Shown here: positions 31,917 through 40,762 of the stretch, piece after piece
How the letters are laid out: each line of letters opens with the position of its first letter
Position numbering within the stretch: the stretch's first letter is position 1
Assembly: GCA_029262455.1 (NCBI GenBank)
Contig: JAJCZJ010000086.1
Span: forward strand, 116,140-180,139
Source of the DNA: Deltaproteobacteria bacterium
GTDB taxonomy: Bacteria; Desulfobacterota; Binatia; HRBIN30; CADEER01
DNA: 64,000 bases
Direction: 5' to 3'
Made by a program: the position numbers and the translations under genes
The notes under the pieces: generated by a model
Database searches by the model: none
The model's input: only the letters and a program-made list of their open reading frames with translations
What the model was told of the DNA's origin: nothing

Positions 31917-33434
31917 ATGAACATCTTGACACTGATGACTTTCATCCCCGTCGTTGGGGCGATCGTGATCCTCTGCTTGCCGCGCGACAAAGATAACTGG
32001 GCGCGGTGGGGCGCGGTGGTGACGACGGCCATCCCACTAATGATGGCGGTTTCGTTGTTCATCAACTTCGACCGTACCCAGGACGAAGGGTTCCAGTACG
32101 AGGTCATTGCCAACTGGATTCCGTCTTTCAATATTCAGTATCACGTTGGTGTCGACGGTATCTCGATCACCATGGTGCTGCTCACAGCGTTATTGAGCTT
32201 TCTGTGCATTTTCGCATCTTGGGGTATTACCAAGGCAGTGAAGGCCTACTTCGCACTTTTTCTATTGCTCGATGCCGGGATGATGGGAGTGTTTGTCTCG
32301 CTCGACTTCTTCCTGTTCTTCGTTTTCTGGGAAGTGATGCTCCTCCCGATGTATTTCCTGATCGGCATCTGGGGTGGCCCGCGTAAGGAATACGCGGCGA
32401 TCAAATTCTTTCTCTATACGCTGCTCGGTAGTGCGCTGATGCTCATTTCGATCTTGGCGCTGTACTTCAACACGACTGATCCGCTGACTATGACGAACAC
32501 CTTCGACATGGTGATGATGATGGATCAGGCGAATCACTCGGAATGGCTGCGCGGCGGGCAGATCTTCGGACAGTCGGTTCCGTTGGTGATTTGGACGGCG
32601 CTGTTTATAGGCTTCGCCATCAAGATTCCGGCGTTTCCGTTTCACACATGGCTGCCCGACGCGCACGTTGAAGCGCCGACTGCGGTCTCGGTGATTCTTG
32701 CCGGCGTCCTATTGAAGATGGGTACGTACGGAATTCTGCGGATCAATTTTCCGATGTTCCCGGAAGCCACCGCCCAGCTCGCGTTCTATTTTCTCGCGGC
32801 GGTCGGCGTCGTCAATATCGTCTACGGTGCGCTGTGCGCGATGGCCCAAACCGACTTGAAAAAATTGGTCGCCTATTCATCGGTCTCCCATATGGGTTAC
32901 GTCATGCTGGGTATGGCCTCGTTCACCGAGCAGGGGATCAATGGTGCCGTCCTACAGATGTTCAACCACGGCACGGTCACGGCGATGCTCTTCCTCTTGG
33001 TGGGCGTGATTTATGACCGAGCTCACCACCGGAATATCGACGGGTTTGGTGGCTTGGCCGGGGTCATGCCGGTTTATACCGGTTTCGTTGCCATTGCGTT
33101 TTTTGCCGCTCTCGGCTTGCCCGGGCTATCGGCGTTCATTTCCGAGGCGCTCGTGTTGCTCGGCTCGTGGCAACAGAATCCGATGCTGACGATGATCGCG
33201 GCGCTCGCCGTGATCCTGTCGGCTGGTTACATGCTCTGGGCCCTGCAGCGAATCTGGTTGGGCCCGCTCAACGAGAAGTATGCCGACATTGAAGAGATCA
33301 ATCGGCGTGAGATCTTCACTTTGGTGCCGCTGGCGGCGTTGGTCATCTACTTGGGAATCTACCCGACGGCGGTCTTGGACCTGATGGGCGCTTCGCTCAA
33401 CAGCCTGAACGGCGTTGTTTCCAAGTTCCTCTAA
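31917..33434 (+). CDS. nuoM: NADH-quinone oxidoreductase subunit M
   Basis: A 505-residue antiporter-like pump subunit with about 14 helices. FFVFWEVMLLPMYFLIGIWG holds the key glutamate, and KIPAFPFHTWLPDAHVEAPT with the AQTDLKKLVAYSSVSHMGYV lysine region is typical of NuoM. GGAGAG sits upstream of ATG 31917. It is 24 nt before nuoN. Confidence 0.96.
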   Translation: MNILTLMTFIPVVGAIVILCLPRDKDNWARWGAVVTTAIPLMMAVSLFINFDRTQDEGFQYEVIANWIPSFNIQYHVGVDGISITMVLLTALLSFLCIFASWGITKAVKAYFALFLLLDAGMMGVFVSLDFFLFFVFWEVMLLPMYFLIGIWGGPRKEYAAIKFFLYTLLGSALMLISILALYFNTTDPLTMTNTFDMVMMMDQANHSEWLRGGQIFGQSVPLVIWTALFIGFAIKIPAFPFHTWLPDAHVEAPTAVSVILAGVLLKMGTYGILRINFPMFPEATAQLAFYFLAAVGVVNIVYGALCAMAQTDLKKLVAYSSVSHMGYVMLGMASFTEQGINGAVLQMFNHGTVTAMLFLLVGVIYDRAHHRNIDGFGGLAGVMPVYTGFVAIAFFAALGLPGLSAFISEALVLLGSWQQNPMLTMIAALAVILSAGYMLWALQRIWLGPLNEKYADIEEINRREIFTLVPLAALVIYLGIYPTAVLDLMGASLNSLNGVVSKFL

Positions 33435-33458
33435 GAAGAGAATCCGAGAAAGCGACAA

Positions 33459-34943
33459 ATGGATCTGGCCCCAGTCGAGAGCCTTGGTTACTTCGTCCCT
33501 GAGTTGATCCTCGGGGTGGCTGTCATCGGAACGATCCTTGCGGACCTGCTCGTCCGTCGCAAGGAAGTGTTGGCCGTCGCCGCCCTCGTAGCGGTGGTGC
33601 TATCGATGCTCGCGTCGGTTTTGATGCTGGCGGATACGCCGGATACCACGCTCTTCAATCGGATGATCGTGCACGATCAGTTCTCGCTGTACTTCAAAAT
33701 CATCTTTGGGTTAGCGGCATTTGCGACGATCTGGATGTCGATGGACTCGCGCGAGGTCGACCAGGTGTCGCAAGGCGAGTACTACGCGCTGCTTCTGGCC
33801 TCGACTTTGGGGATGTACTTCATGGCGACGTCGACGAACCTGTTGATGTCGTACCTGGCTTTGGAGTTCGTGAGTCTGACGTCCTACGTGTTGACCGGGA
33901 TGTTGCGGAATAACCGCCGTTCGGGAGAGGCTTCGCTCAAGTACCTCATCTACGGCGGGGTTGCCTCTGGAACGATGATTTACGGCATGAGCTGGATCTT
34001 CGGCCTTGCTGGAACCATGGACTACGCTGGCATCAACGAAGCTCTGACGACGAGTTCACCTGCTAGCTCGCTGGCGCTGTTCATTGGTGTTGTGCTGACC
34101 CTGTCGGGTCTCGGCTACAAGATTGCTGCGGTGCCGTTTCACATGTGGGCGCCAGATGTCTACACGGGCGCGCCGATTCCGATCACGGCCTTCTTGTCTG
34201 TTGGATCGAAAGCGGCTGGCTTTGCGCTCTTACTGCGATTCTTCTACCCGGCACTGTCGAGCCTCGGCGATGATGGACAGTGGCAGGCTCTTGGCGGGGC
34301 TGGCTGGCCGCAGATCATCCTGGTGCTGAGCATGTTGTCGATGACGATTGGCAATCTGGCCGCCTTGCAGCAGGACAACATCAAGCGTTTGCTGGCGTAT
34401 TCTAGTGTTGCCCATGCGGGGTACATGCTCATGGGGCTGGTCGTGCTGAGCGACGAGGGGTTGCGCTCGGTCCTTTTCTACCTGGTCATGTACTACATGA
34501 TGAACATCGGTGCCTTCGCGATCGTAATGTTGGTTGCGAACGCGACCGGGCGTGAGGACTTCGACAGTTTTCGCGGCCTGGCTTGGCGCGGCGGAGCACT
34601 GCCCGCGGCAGCCATGGCGGTGTTTCTGTTCTCTCTAGCCGGAATCCCGCCTTTCGCCGGATTCATCGGCAAGTTTTATCTTTTCGCCGCGGTCATTCGA
34701 GCTGAGATGTACACGCTTGCTTTGGTGGGCGCACTCAACAGTGTGGTGTCGCTCTACTACTACGCGCGCATCGTCCGGGCCATGTTCCTCGACGAACCAG
34801 ATGGCAGCGAAGAGACCGTCAGCCTCGACTGGTCGACCGGTGGGTTGGTGGCAGTCTTGACGGTTGGGACCGTGGTATTCGGGCTCTACTGGACACCCGT
34901 GATCGGCCTGGCCGATCGCTCTGTACGGTTCTTTCTCGGTTGA
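33459..34943 (+). CDS. nuoN: NADH-quinone oxidoreductase subunit N
   Basis: A 494-residue antiporter-like pump subunit with about 14 helices and the last gene of the operon. LLMSYLALEFVSLTSYVLTG, KIAAVPFHMWAPDVYTGAPI and LQQDNIKRLLAYSSVAHAGY are typical NuoN segments. The operon ends here, 16 bp from the convergent hpnI stop, without an obvious long terminator. Confidence 0.96.
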   Translation: MDLAPVESLGYFVPELILGVAVIGTILADLLVRRKEVLAVAALVAVVLSMLASVLMLADTPDTTLFNRMIVHDQFSLYFKIIFGLAAFATIWMSMDSREVDQVSQGEYYALLLASTLGMYFMATSTNLLMSYLALEFVSLTSYVLTGMLRNNRRSGEASLKYLIYGGVASGTMIYGMSWIFGLAGTMDYAGINEALTTSSPASSLALFIGVVLTLSGLGYKIAAVPFHMWAPDVYTGAPIPITAFLSVGSKAAGFALLLRFFYPALSSLGDDGQWQALGGAGWPQIILVLSMLSMTIGNLAALQQDNIKRLLAYSSVAHAGYMLMGLVVLSDEGLRSVLFYLVMYYMMNIGAFAIVMLVANATGREDFDSFRGLAWRGGALPAAAMAVFLFSLAGIPPFAGFIGKFYLFAAVIRAEMYTLALVGALNSVVSLYYYARIVRAMFLDEPDGSEETVSLDWSTGGLVAVLTVGTVVFGLYWTPVIGLADRSVRFFLG

Positions 34944-34959
34944 TCCGGGGGTCGCCGGG

Positions 34960-36210
34960 TTAGCTTCGCTGGTCGGCTGTCTTTTGCACTTCGCTTCCGG
35001 CCGCACTCTGCGCAGACGGCAAGACACTGAGAACCGGCTCCCCGTCGAGATCGATCATCTGGCCATTGCGATCAACGCGGAAGCGGTGGCCACCCCAAAC
35101 GACCGTGTCGCCGGCAAAGGCCATCAGCCACAGAGCGTCGAAGAGTAGGTCTTTGATCGGAACCATCAGCATGGCGGTCCAGCTCGTCTTGGTGCGCAGG
35201 TGACGCCAGGATAGCGAAATAGCGGAGGCGTAGCGCACTGCCAGGGCGGCCCCGCTGATCAGGCAGGAGAGCGGCGAAAACGCGTGGTAGAGGACGTTCA
35301 GCGTTGACCAGAGTGTGCCGTGGGTCAGGATGCTGCCGAAGTAACCGGCGGGTCGGCAGATGCGATAGGTGCGCGCCCAGCGAAGCTGGTGGTCGAAGAG
35401 TCGGCGCCAGTTTCCCAAGGCCAGGATCGTGTCGACCACGACATTGGTGACGATCAGGTCGTAGCCCTTCTGGGAGACACGAAAACCGATCTGATAGTCG
35501 TCAGCAAGGCTGTTGACGATTGGACTGAACCCCCCGATCTCGTCGAGAATCGATCGGCGAATGGCGATCGTGGCGCCGAATGCGTAACTCGACTTCTCGA
35601 CTTTTCGGGCAAGCATGACCAGCGCCATGAAGTCGGTGTTGATGAACAGCGACTCGATCAACGTCGGAATCCCGCCGCGATTCACAGCGCGGTATAGGCA
35701 GGTCGCAAGGCCGACGTTGGCTGGGCGAACGGCGGTATCAAGGCTGGCTAAGTAGGTTGGGCCGACGCGGATATCGCTATCGGCGATGACGATCAACTCG
35801 TGTTTGGCGCGCTCGTACATGTTGATGAGGTTTGAGACCTTGTAGTTCGATCCGTAGACGCGGTCGTCGACCACGAGTTCGAGGTCGACGTCGGGATACT
35901 CGCGTTGCAGCTTGCGAACGAGCGTACCCGCGGGGTCGGATTCGTCGGCGACTCCACAGATGATCTGATAGCGACCGTAGCGTTGCCGACACAGGGACGC
36001 GAGATTGTCGTATAGGCCGATATCCAATCCCCTCAGCGGCTTTAAGACACTGATCCCTAGTTGGTCTTCCGGCTCGGATGGTTCCTCACTGTCCGCAGCG
36101 AAAAACTCTTCGGCGGAAAACATTCCGAGCAGATAGCAGAAGGTCGAAGCGCCGAGACCCAGTGTTAAGACCCACTGGGTGAAGTTCAGGTCGGTCACGA
36201 GTTCCCACAT
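34960..36210 (-). CDS. hpnI: Hopanoid-associated glycosyltransferase HpnI-like
   Basis: A 416-residue membrane GT2 enzyme of the ceramide glucosyltransferase/HpnI group. HpnI adds N-acetylglucosamine to bacteriohopanetetrol. Visible elements are an N-terminal helix, the SVLKPLRGLDIGLYDNLASL start, the IADSDIRV metal motif, GNWRRLFDHQLRWARTYR (the Q-x-x-R-W type motif) and C-terminal membrane helices. ATG 36210 follows a run of G; a longer frame to 36285 is less likely. No other hopanoid gene is in the window, so a ceramide or other lipid acceptor is possible. Confidence 0.78.
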   Translation of the reverse strand: MWELVTDLNFTQWVLTLGLGASTFCYLLGMFSAEEFFAADSEEPSEPEDQLGISVLKPLRGLDIGLYDNLASLCRQRYGRYQIICGVADESDPAGTLVRKLQREYPDVDLELVVDDRVYGSNYKVSNLINMYERAKHELIVIADSDIRVGPTYLASLDTAVRPANVGLATCLYRAVNRGGIPTLIESLFINTDFMALVMLARKVEKSSYAFGATIAIRRSILDEIGGFSPIVNSLADDYQIGFRVSQKGYDLIVTNVVVDTILALGNWRRLFDHQLRWARTYRICRPAGYFGSILTHGTLWSTLNVLYHAFSPLSCLISGAALAVRYASAISLSWRHLRTKTSWTAMLMVPIKDLLFDALWLMAFAGDTVVWGGHRFRVDRNGQMIDLDGEPVLSVLPSAQSAAGSEVQKTADQRS

Positions 36211-36426
36211 ATTACCCCCCCACGCTTCTGACCCGGCGGTCAGGGCAAGGCCCAAAATAAAGCGGTAGAGCCCTGCACACCGCACAATTTCCGTTCCTAG
36301 TTGTCGGAAAGTCCGTACACTGAATACGCGGCTTGTGTCAAATTTGCCGCTGGATCAGGACCTTGGCGTTGACTGAGGTTGCTTGCCGACATAGTTCCGG
36401 GGCCGGTGAGCCTAAGAGGAGACGGC

Positions 36427-36777
36427 ATGGCAAAGGTCAAGATTTACCACAACCCGCGCTGCTCGAAGAGCCGTGCGACACTGGAACTGTTGCGTGAGCG
36501 GGGTGTCGAGCCGGAGATCGTCGAGTACCTCCAGACGCCGCCTTCGGCGCAGGAGCTCGATTCGCTGTTGCGCATGTTGTCGCTCGAACCACGAGATCTA
36601 GCGCGCAAGAACGAGCCGGCTTACAAGCAGGCTTCGATCGACGATCCACAGCTGTCGCGGCTCGAGGTCATCGACCGCATGGTCGCCAACCCCGTCGTCA
36701 TTGAGCGCCCGGTCGTGGTCTCGGGTGGTCGGGCCGCGATCGGGAGGCCCCCCGGAAACGTATTGGCAATTCTCTAG
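36427..36777 (+). CDS. ArsC/Spx-family (glutaredoxin-type arsenate reductase-like) protein
   Basis: A 116-residue thioredoxin-fold protein. IYHNPRCSKSRATLELLRER contains the catalytic cysteine in the ArsC signature, and NPVVIERPVVV with the following GRPP is the conserved C-terminal part. ATG 36427 is preceded by AAGAGGAGA. It may reduce arsenate with glutaredoxin, but many ArsC homologues without ars neighbours (YffB-like) have other or unknown roles, and there are no ars genes here. Confidence 0.85.
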   Translation: MAKVKIYHNPRCSKSRATLELLRERGVEPEIVEYLQTPPSAQELDSLLRMLSLEPRDLARKNEPAYKQASIDDPQLSRLEVIDRMVANPVVIERPVVVSGGRAAIGRPPGNVLAIL

Positions 36778-36782
36778 CCCTG

Positions 36783-37721
36783 TCAGGCTACGTCGGTTTC
36801 CGGACCGATGGGGACGGGTAACGACTGCTCTTGCTTCACTTCGAGTTCCACTTCCACTTCGACTTGGACCGTAACAGTTTCGTCGTCATCCCAGATGATG
36901 TCTCGGTAGTGGAGATGGGCGCCGGGTATGTGGCTGTACTTGACGATTTGAAAATATGGCGACAGGTCGAAGTCGCGTGGTGTGATTAGCTTTGGGTTGC
37001 GGCGCCGAAAGTGTGCCCGCGTGCGCCGCCACTTGCGCGGCATAAAGCGGCGCAGTGGGTTTGTGTCCTGCTCGGTTGCGGAGCTCGTCACCTGCGGCAA
37101 GATCGGATAGCCGACCTGGGCCAATCCGCGTGCGATCATCGTCGAACAAATGACCGCGCGTTCGCTGTCGCGCCCGAGTGTAAGTGCCGCACTGCGCCAG
37201 CGCCGCGGGACGACGCTCACCGGAAAGAAATAGCGGGCGAGGTCGAGGATATGGCGGAGGTCGTAGCGATCGCCGATGCGGGAGCAGGCGTACTCGATCA
37301 CAACTTCTGCGTCGGCACGGCTCAGTGCCTCTGGCCGGCAGATCCGAATGTTGTGCGAGGTGTATTTGCTGAGCGGGCTCGCGATTACGCCGCTGCCCTC
37401 GATGGCTTCGACCAGAAGGTGGTCGGCCTCATTGCCGAATTTTGCCCGCGCCCAGGCGGCTTCGGAGTTCGCATTCTTGACCAGCGCGTCTCCCACATAG
37501 ATGGCACAGTGCGACCAAGAACTCTGTGTGAGGTAACGGATGACCTGGCTGATGCGTTGGTCACCCTCGACGAGGAGGACATCTCCCTTGCGGAGGGTCG
37601 ATTTGAGGACCTCGAGATCATTCGGCACTCGAATGATGTACTCTTCGAGCGGTTTGGTGAGCAGCTTTGCACACTCCGAAACGAGTTGGTTCTTGAGTCT
37701 GGGGAGGATTTGCACAGGCAT
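36783..37721 (-). CDS. YiiX/YebB-like permuted papain-fold hydrolase
   Basis: A 312-residue protein related to the YiiX/YebB group of the NlpC/P60 superfamily, thought to cleave amide bonds in lipids or peptides. The pattern LRKGDVLLVEGDQRISQVIR, then SSWSHCAIYVGDAL (catalytic His) and RAVICSTMIARGLAQVGYP (catalytic Cys), is the circularly permuted order of this group. No signal peptide is seen. The C-terminus is acidic and valine-rich (VQVEVEVELEVKQEQ). It converges on the ArsC-like gene. Confidence 0.72.
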   Translation of the reverse strand: MPVQILPRLKNQLVSECAKLLTKPLEEYIIRVPNDLEVLKSTLRKGDVLLVEGDQRISQVIRYLTQSSWSHCAIYVGDALVKNANSEAAWARAKFGNEADHLLVEAIEGSGVIASPLSKYTSHNIRICRPEALSRADAEVVIEYACSRIGDRYDLRHILDLARYFFPVSVVPRRWRSAALTLGRDSERAVICSTMIARGLAQVGYPILPQVTSSATEQDTNPLRRFMPRKWRRTRAHFRRRNPKLITPRDFDLSPYFQIVKYSHIPGAHLHYRDIIWDDDETVTVQVEVEVELEVKQEQSLPVPIGPETDVA

Positions 37722-37838
37722 CGGTCAAGGTCCGTAATTGAAACAAATTTTAGCCGGGCTCCCGATTACATGTCTAGTGCAAAATTCATGATGCCCCGTT
37801 CTATCGCTACGGCGCGGAAACTCGTAAGTAATCCTGGG

Positions 37839-38294
37839 ATGTCAAAGCATCATGCGAAAGTCGAATGGTGTAACGACGGCGGGTCTTTTTCCTATGATTC
37901 GTACAGTCGCGACCATCGATGGACATTTGCCAATGGGCAGATCATCGAGGCCTCGGCGGCCCCATCATTCCTCGGCGACGAGGGCCGGATTGATCCTGAG
38001 GAAGCCTATGTCGCCTCGCTTTCGAGTTGCCACATGCTCACTTTCCTGGCGATCGCGGCGCGCAAGCGGTTGGTTGTCGAGTCGTACTCGGATGAAGCGG
38101 TAGGGACCTTGGAAGAGAACGACGAAGGCAAGATGGCTGTCACTGAAGTTGTCCTGCGGCCGCGGGTCTGTTTTTCGTCGGAGACGTCGCCGAACCCTCG
38201 GGCTCTCGAAAAGATGCATGAGGCCGCCCACCAACAGTGTTTCATCGCGAACTCAGTGCGAACGGGGATTCGCATCGAATCGGTACAGTCGTGA
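37839..38294 (+). CDS. OsmC family protein
   Basis: A 151-residue OsmC-like protein, usually a thiol peroxidase for organic hydroperoxides. The two reactive cysteines are in VASLSSCHMLTFLAIAARKR and AAHQQCFIANSV. Relatives of this length start where MSKHHAKVEW does here (ATG 37839); an upstream ATG (37770) would add a positively charged tail. Its stop overlaps the GTG of the next gene (GTGA), beginning a chain of five overlapping genes. Confidence 0.87.
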   Translation: MSKHHAKVEWCNDGGSFSYDSYSRDHRWTFANGQIIEASAAPSFLGDEGRIDPEEAYVASLSSCHMLTFLAIAARKRLVVESYSDEAVGTLEENDEGKMAVTEVVLRPRVCFSSETSPNPRALEKMHEAAHQQCFIANSVRTGIRIESVQS

Positions 38295-39136
38295 CGGCGC
38301 AGCCTCTGGATCTGTCGGTTTCTGTCGTGATCCCGACTTACAACCGAGCCGACCGTGTGGTCCATGCCGTTGCATCAGTCCTCGCCCAACGTGAGGTCGA
38401 GCCTGAAGTGATTGTGGTGGACGATGGTTCCGAAGAAGATATTGAAGTTGGCCTGGCTCCTTTTCGAGGGCGGCTGCGCATCGTGCGCCAAAAACATCTT
38501 GGGGTGTCTGCGGCTCGCAATCGCGGGGTCGCGGAGTCGTCCGGTGCTTGGATCGCGTTTCTCGATTCCGACGATGAGTGGTTGCCGCACAAGACCCTGG
38601 AGCAACTTCACTTTCACCGCGACCACCGCGAGGTTCTGGTCAGCCAAACTGGAGAGCTTTGGATTCGCGACGGAGTCCGCGTCAATCCATGTAAGCATCA
38701 TGCCAAACCGAGCGGCGACATTTTTGTTCCTAGCTTGGCGCGTTGTCTAGTTTCCCCCTCAGCGGTGATGTTGCGGCGGGACCTATTCACGTCGGTTGGC
38801 GGATTCGATGAGAGCATGCCGGTTTGTGAGGACTACGACCTGTGGTTACGTCTTTCACTCGATCAAAGCTTCGGCTTGGTTGAGGAGCCGCTGATGGTCA
38901 AGTACGGCGGCCACGCAGACCAGTTGTCGAGACAATATTGGGGAATGGATCGTTTTCGTGTGCTCACGATCAACCGGCTTCTGGCCGAGGGGCGGTTGAG
39001 TCGTGTGCGACAAATGGCCGCCCAGCGCGTCCTCACCGCCAAGTGTGCGGTGCTGGCAAAAGGGGCGCGTCGTCGCGGCCGTCGTGAGGACGCGAATTCA
39101 TACGAAGCCCTGGCCGGTCAATATGTCGATGGCTGA
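38291..39136 (+). CDS. Family 2 glycosyltransferase
   Basis: A 281-residue GT-A glycosyltransferase. SVVIPTYNRADRVVHAVASV and EVIVVDDGSEED are the N-terminal nucleotide-sugar motifs, FLDSDDEWLPHKTL has the metal-binding DxD, and VGGFDESMPVCEDYDLWLRL holds the catalytic ED region. It starts at GTG 38291, overlapping the OsmC stop. There are no transmembrane helices. Sugar and acceptor are unknown; the neighbours do not form a polysaccharide cluster. Confidence 0.87.
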   Translation: MTAQPLDLSVSVVIPTYNRADRVVHAVASVLAQREVEPEVIVVDDGSEEDIEVGLAPFRGRLRIVRQKHLGVSAARNRGVAESSGAWIAFLDSDDEWLPHKTLEQLHFHRDHREVLVSQTGELWIRDGVRVNPCKHHAKPSGDIFVPSLARCLVSPSAVMLRRDLFTSVGGFDESMPVCEDYDLWLRLSLDQSFGLVEEPLMVKYGGHADQLSRQYWGMDRFRVLTINRLLAEGRLSRVRQMAAQRVLTAKCAVLAKGARRRGRREDANSYEALAGQYVDG

Positions 39137-39641
39137 CCGGCCGCTGTCGCGCTTGCGACCAGAGACTCTCGACCGGATTCGGGCGTCCGGTGCGGCTGAG
39201 GAAGCCTTGGTCGAGCTGACGACTTCACTTGGCATGAGCGACAATCAAGCCCGAGATATTCTCGACTTACTGGCTGACACCGCCGCGCGCCATCAACTCT
39301 CGATCGCCGCGGTCCTCAATTCACCCGAGCTGGCCGCAATCGTGGATCGCAAGATGGGCCGGAGCGACAAGATCAAAGTGATCAAGTCTACGCTTCGTCG
39401 ATTGCGCTATCCGCAGCTCACGGCGGCGCTCGACCGCATCGATCTCCTCTCGCGGCAGCTCGAGCTTCCCGGTGGTGTGCGCGTCGAGCTGCCGGAGAAC
39501 CTGGAAGGCGAGCAGGCGGTGGTGACGGTGCAAGCCGCGTCGGCGAAAGAGCTCAGGGAGCGTGTCGCGGCGCTGGCGGATTGCTTGGGGGGCGACACCC
39601 TGGACACGATCTTTGAGATCTGGAAGGGCACCGCGGAATGA
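39123..39641 (+). CDS. Unknown helical protein preceding the radical SAM gene
   Basis: A 172-residue soluble, mostly helical protein I do not recognise. The middle (AAIVDRKMGRSDKIKVIKST, then LRRLRYPQLTAALDRIDLLS) is basic and reads as a helical bundle. The end (DCLGGDTLDTIFEIWKGTAE) is acidic. It starts inside the glycosyltransferase gene (ATG 39123 or 39129) and its stop overlaps the spore photoproduct lyase-like gene by four bases, suggesting a functional partner of that enzyme. Confidence 0.75.
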   Translation: MSMADRPLSRLRPETLDRIRASGAAEEALVELTTSLGMSDNQARDILDLLADTAARHQLSIAAVLNSPELAAIVDRKMGRSDKIKVIKSTLRRLRYPQLTAALDRIDLLSRQLELPGGVRVELPENLEGEQAVVTVQAASAKELRERVAALADCLGGDTLDTIFEIWKGTAE

Positions 39642-40762
39642 CCGCTGCTCAGCGAGGCTTCGAATCGGGGCCGGTGGGAGGGCGGATCTCCGCGGTCTAC
39701 ATTGAGGACGGCGCAGCAGATTCCGCGATTGCCCGTCGAGTCATGGATCGACTGCCCGGCGTGCCAGTTCACCATCTGGGTGCCGGCGCGCAGCCTCCGA
39801 CGGTTTCATTCTCGGAGGGTAAACGGAGCCTGCACCTGAAGAAGCGCCGCGGCGGTTTTTTGGAACACTGCCCGGCCGGCACGACCGGCCTGGTTTGCTG
39901 CAACTATCTCGTCGTCAACTTTGCCAGCAACTGCCCCTTTGATTGTTCCTACTGTTTCTTGCAGGACTACCTGGCGACGAACCCTCAGTTGACTGCGTTT
40001 ACGAATGTCGAGGATGGCCTGGCCGAAATCGGTCGTGCTCTGGCGAGGCATCCAACCCGACAGTTTCGCATTGGCACCGGCGAGTTGGCTGACAGCTTGG
40101 CCCTCGATCCGGTCACCGGCCTGAGCCGGATTCTCGTCCCGTTCTTCGCCGAGCATGACAATGCAGTCCTCGAGCTGAAAACCAAAAGCGACTGCGTTGA
40201 CGAACTTCTCGACCTCGAGCCGCGCGGTCGGACCGTAGTCAGTTGGTCGGTCAGTCCGCGATGCGTTGTGCGCGGCGACGAGCACGGCACTGCATCACTC
40301 GGCGCGCGACTCGATGCCGCGGCGCGGGTCGCGCGAGCCGGATATCGAGTCGGCTTCCATCTCGACCCGCTGATCGAACACCAGGGCTGGGAAGATAGTT
40401 ACAACGGGCTGATTGACGAAATCTTCGCGGCTGTTCGACCCGAGTCGATTGCGTGGTTCAGTGTCGGGTCCCTGCGGATGACGCGGGCTCTCCAGAGGAA
40501 GGTGCGAGCGCGACCCGCTACCTTGCCGGCTCCGTTCGCGCTCGGTGCCGAGCTCGTGGCGGCAGACGATGGCAAGATGCGTGTGTGGCGCGGCCTCCGC
40601 GTGCGCATGTACAACTTCGTCATGCAGCGGCTGGCGCAGCAAGCGGCGGAGGTTCCAGTCTACCTTTGCATGGAGGGTTCTGGGGTTTGGCAGAACACCG
40701 TCGGCGAGGCCCCCTCGGATCGCGAGGTTGCTTTGCGCGTCGTCGCGGGTGCGGCGCGGTGA
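39638..40762 (+). CDS. Spore photoproduct lyase-like radical SAM enzyme
   Basis: A 374-residue radical SAM protein of the spore photoproduct lyase (SPL) family. The cluster motif is CPFDCSYCFLQDYL (CxxxCxxC), preceded by HCPAGTTGLVCCNYLVVNFA. Downstream, ELKTKSDCVDELLDL and TVVSWSVSP match the SPL core. True SPL repairs the UV lesion of spores; non-spore-forming bacteria carry related proteins of uncertain substrate. The overlapping upstream gene and MurI downstream (GTGA overlap) place it in a tight operon. No photolyase-like genes are adjacent. Confidence 0.82.
   Translation: MTAAQRGFESGPVGGRISAVYIEDGAADSAIARRVMDRLPGVPVHHLGAGAQPPTVSFSEGKRSLHLKKRRGGFLEHCPAGTTGLVCCNYLVVNFASNCPFDCSYCFLQDYLATNPQLTAFTNVEDGLAEIGRALARHPTRQFRIGTGELADSLALDPVTGLSRILVPFFAEHDNAVLELKTKSDCVDELLDLEPRGRTVVSWSVSPRCVVRGDEHGTASLGARLDAAARVARAGYRVGFHLDPLIEHQGWEDSYNGLIDEIFAAVRPESIAWFSVGSLRMTRALQRKVRARPATLPAPFALGAELVAADDGKMRVWRGLRVRMYNFVMQRLAQQAAEVPVYLCMEGSGVWQNTVGEAPSDREVALRVVAGAAR

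Noticed and set aside
30694..31932. 412-codon minus-strand frame across nuoL
   Set aside because: Shadow opposite a strongly supported complex I gene; composition is rich in His/Arg/Asp without any family feature.
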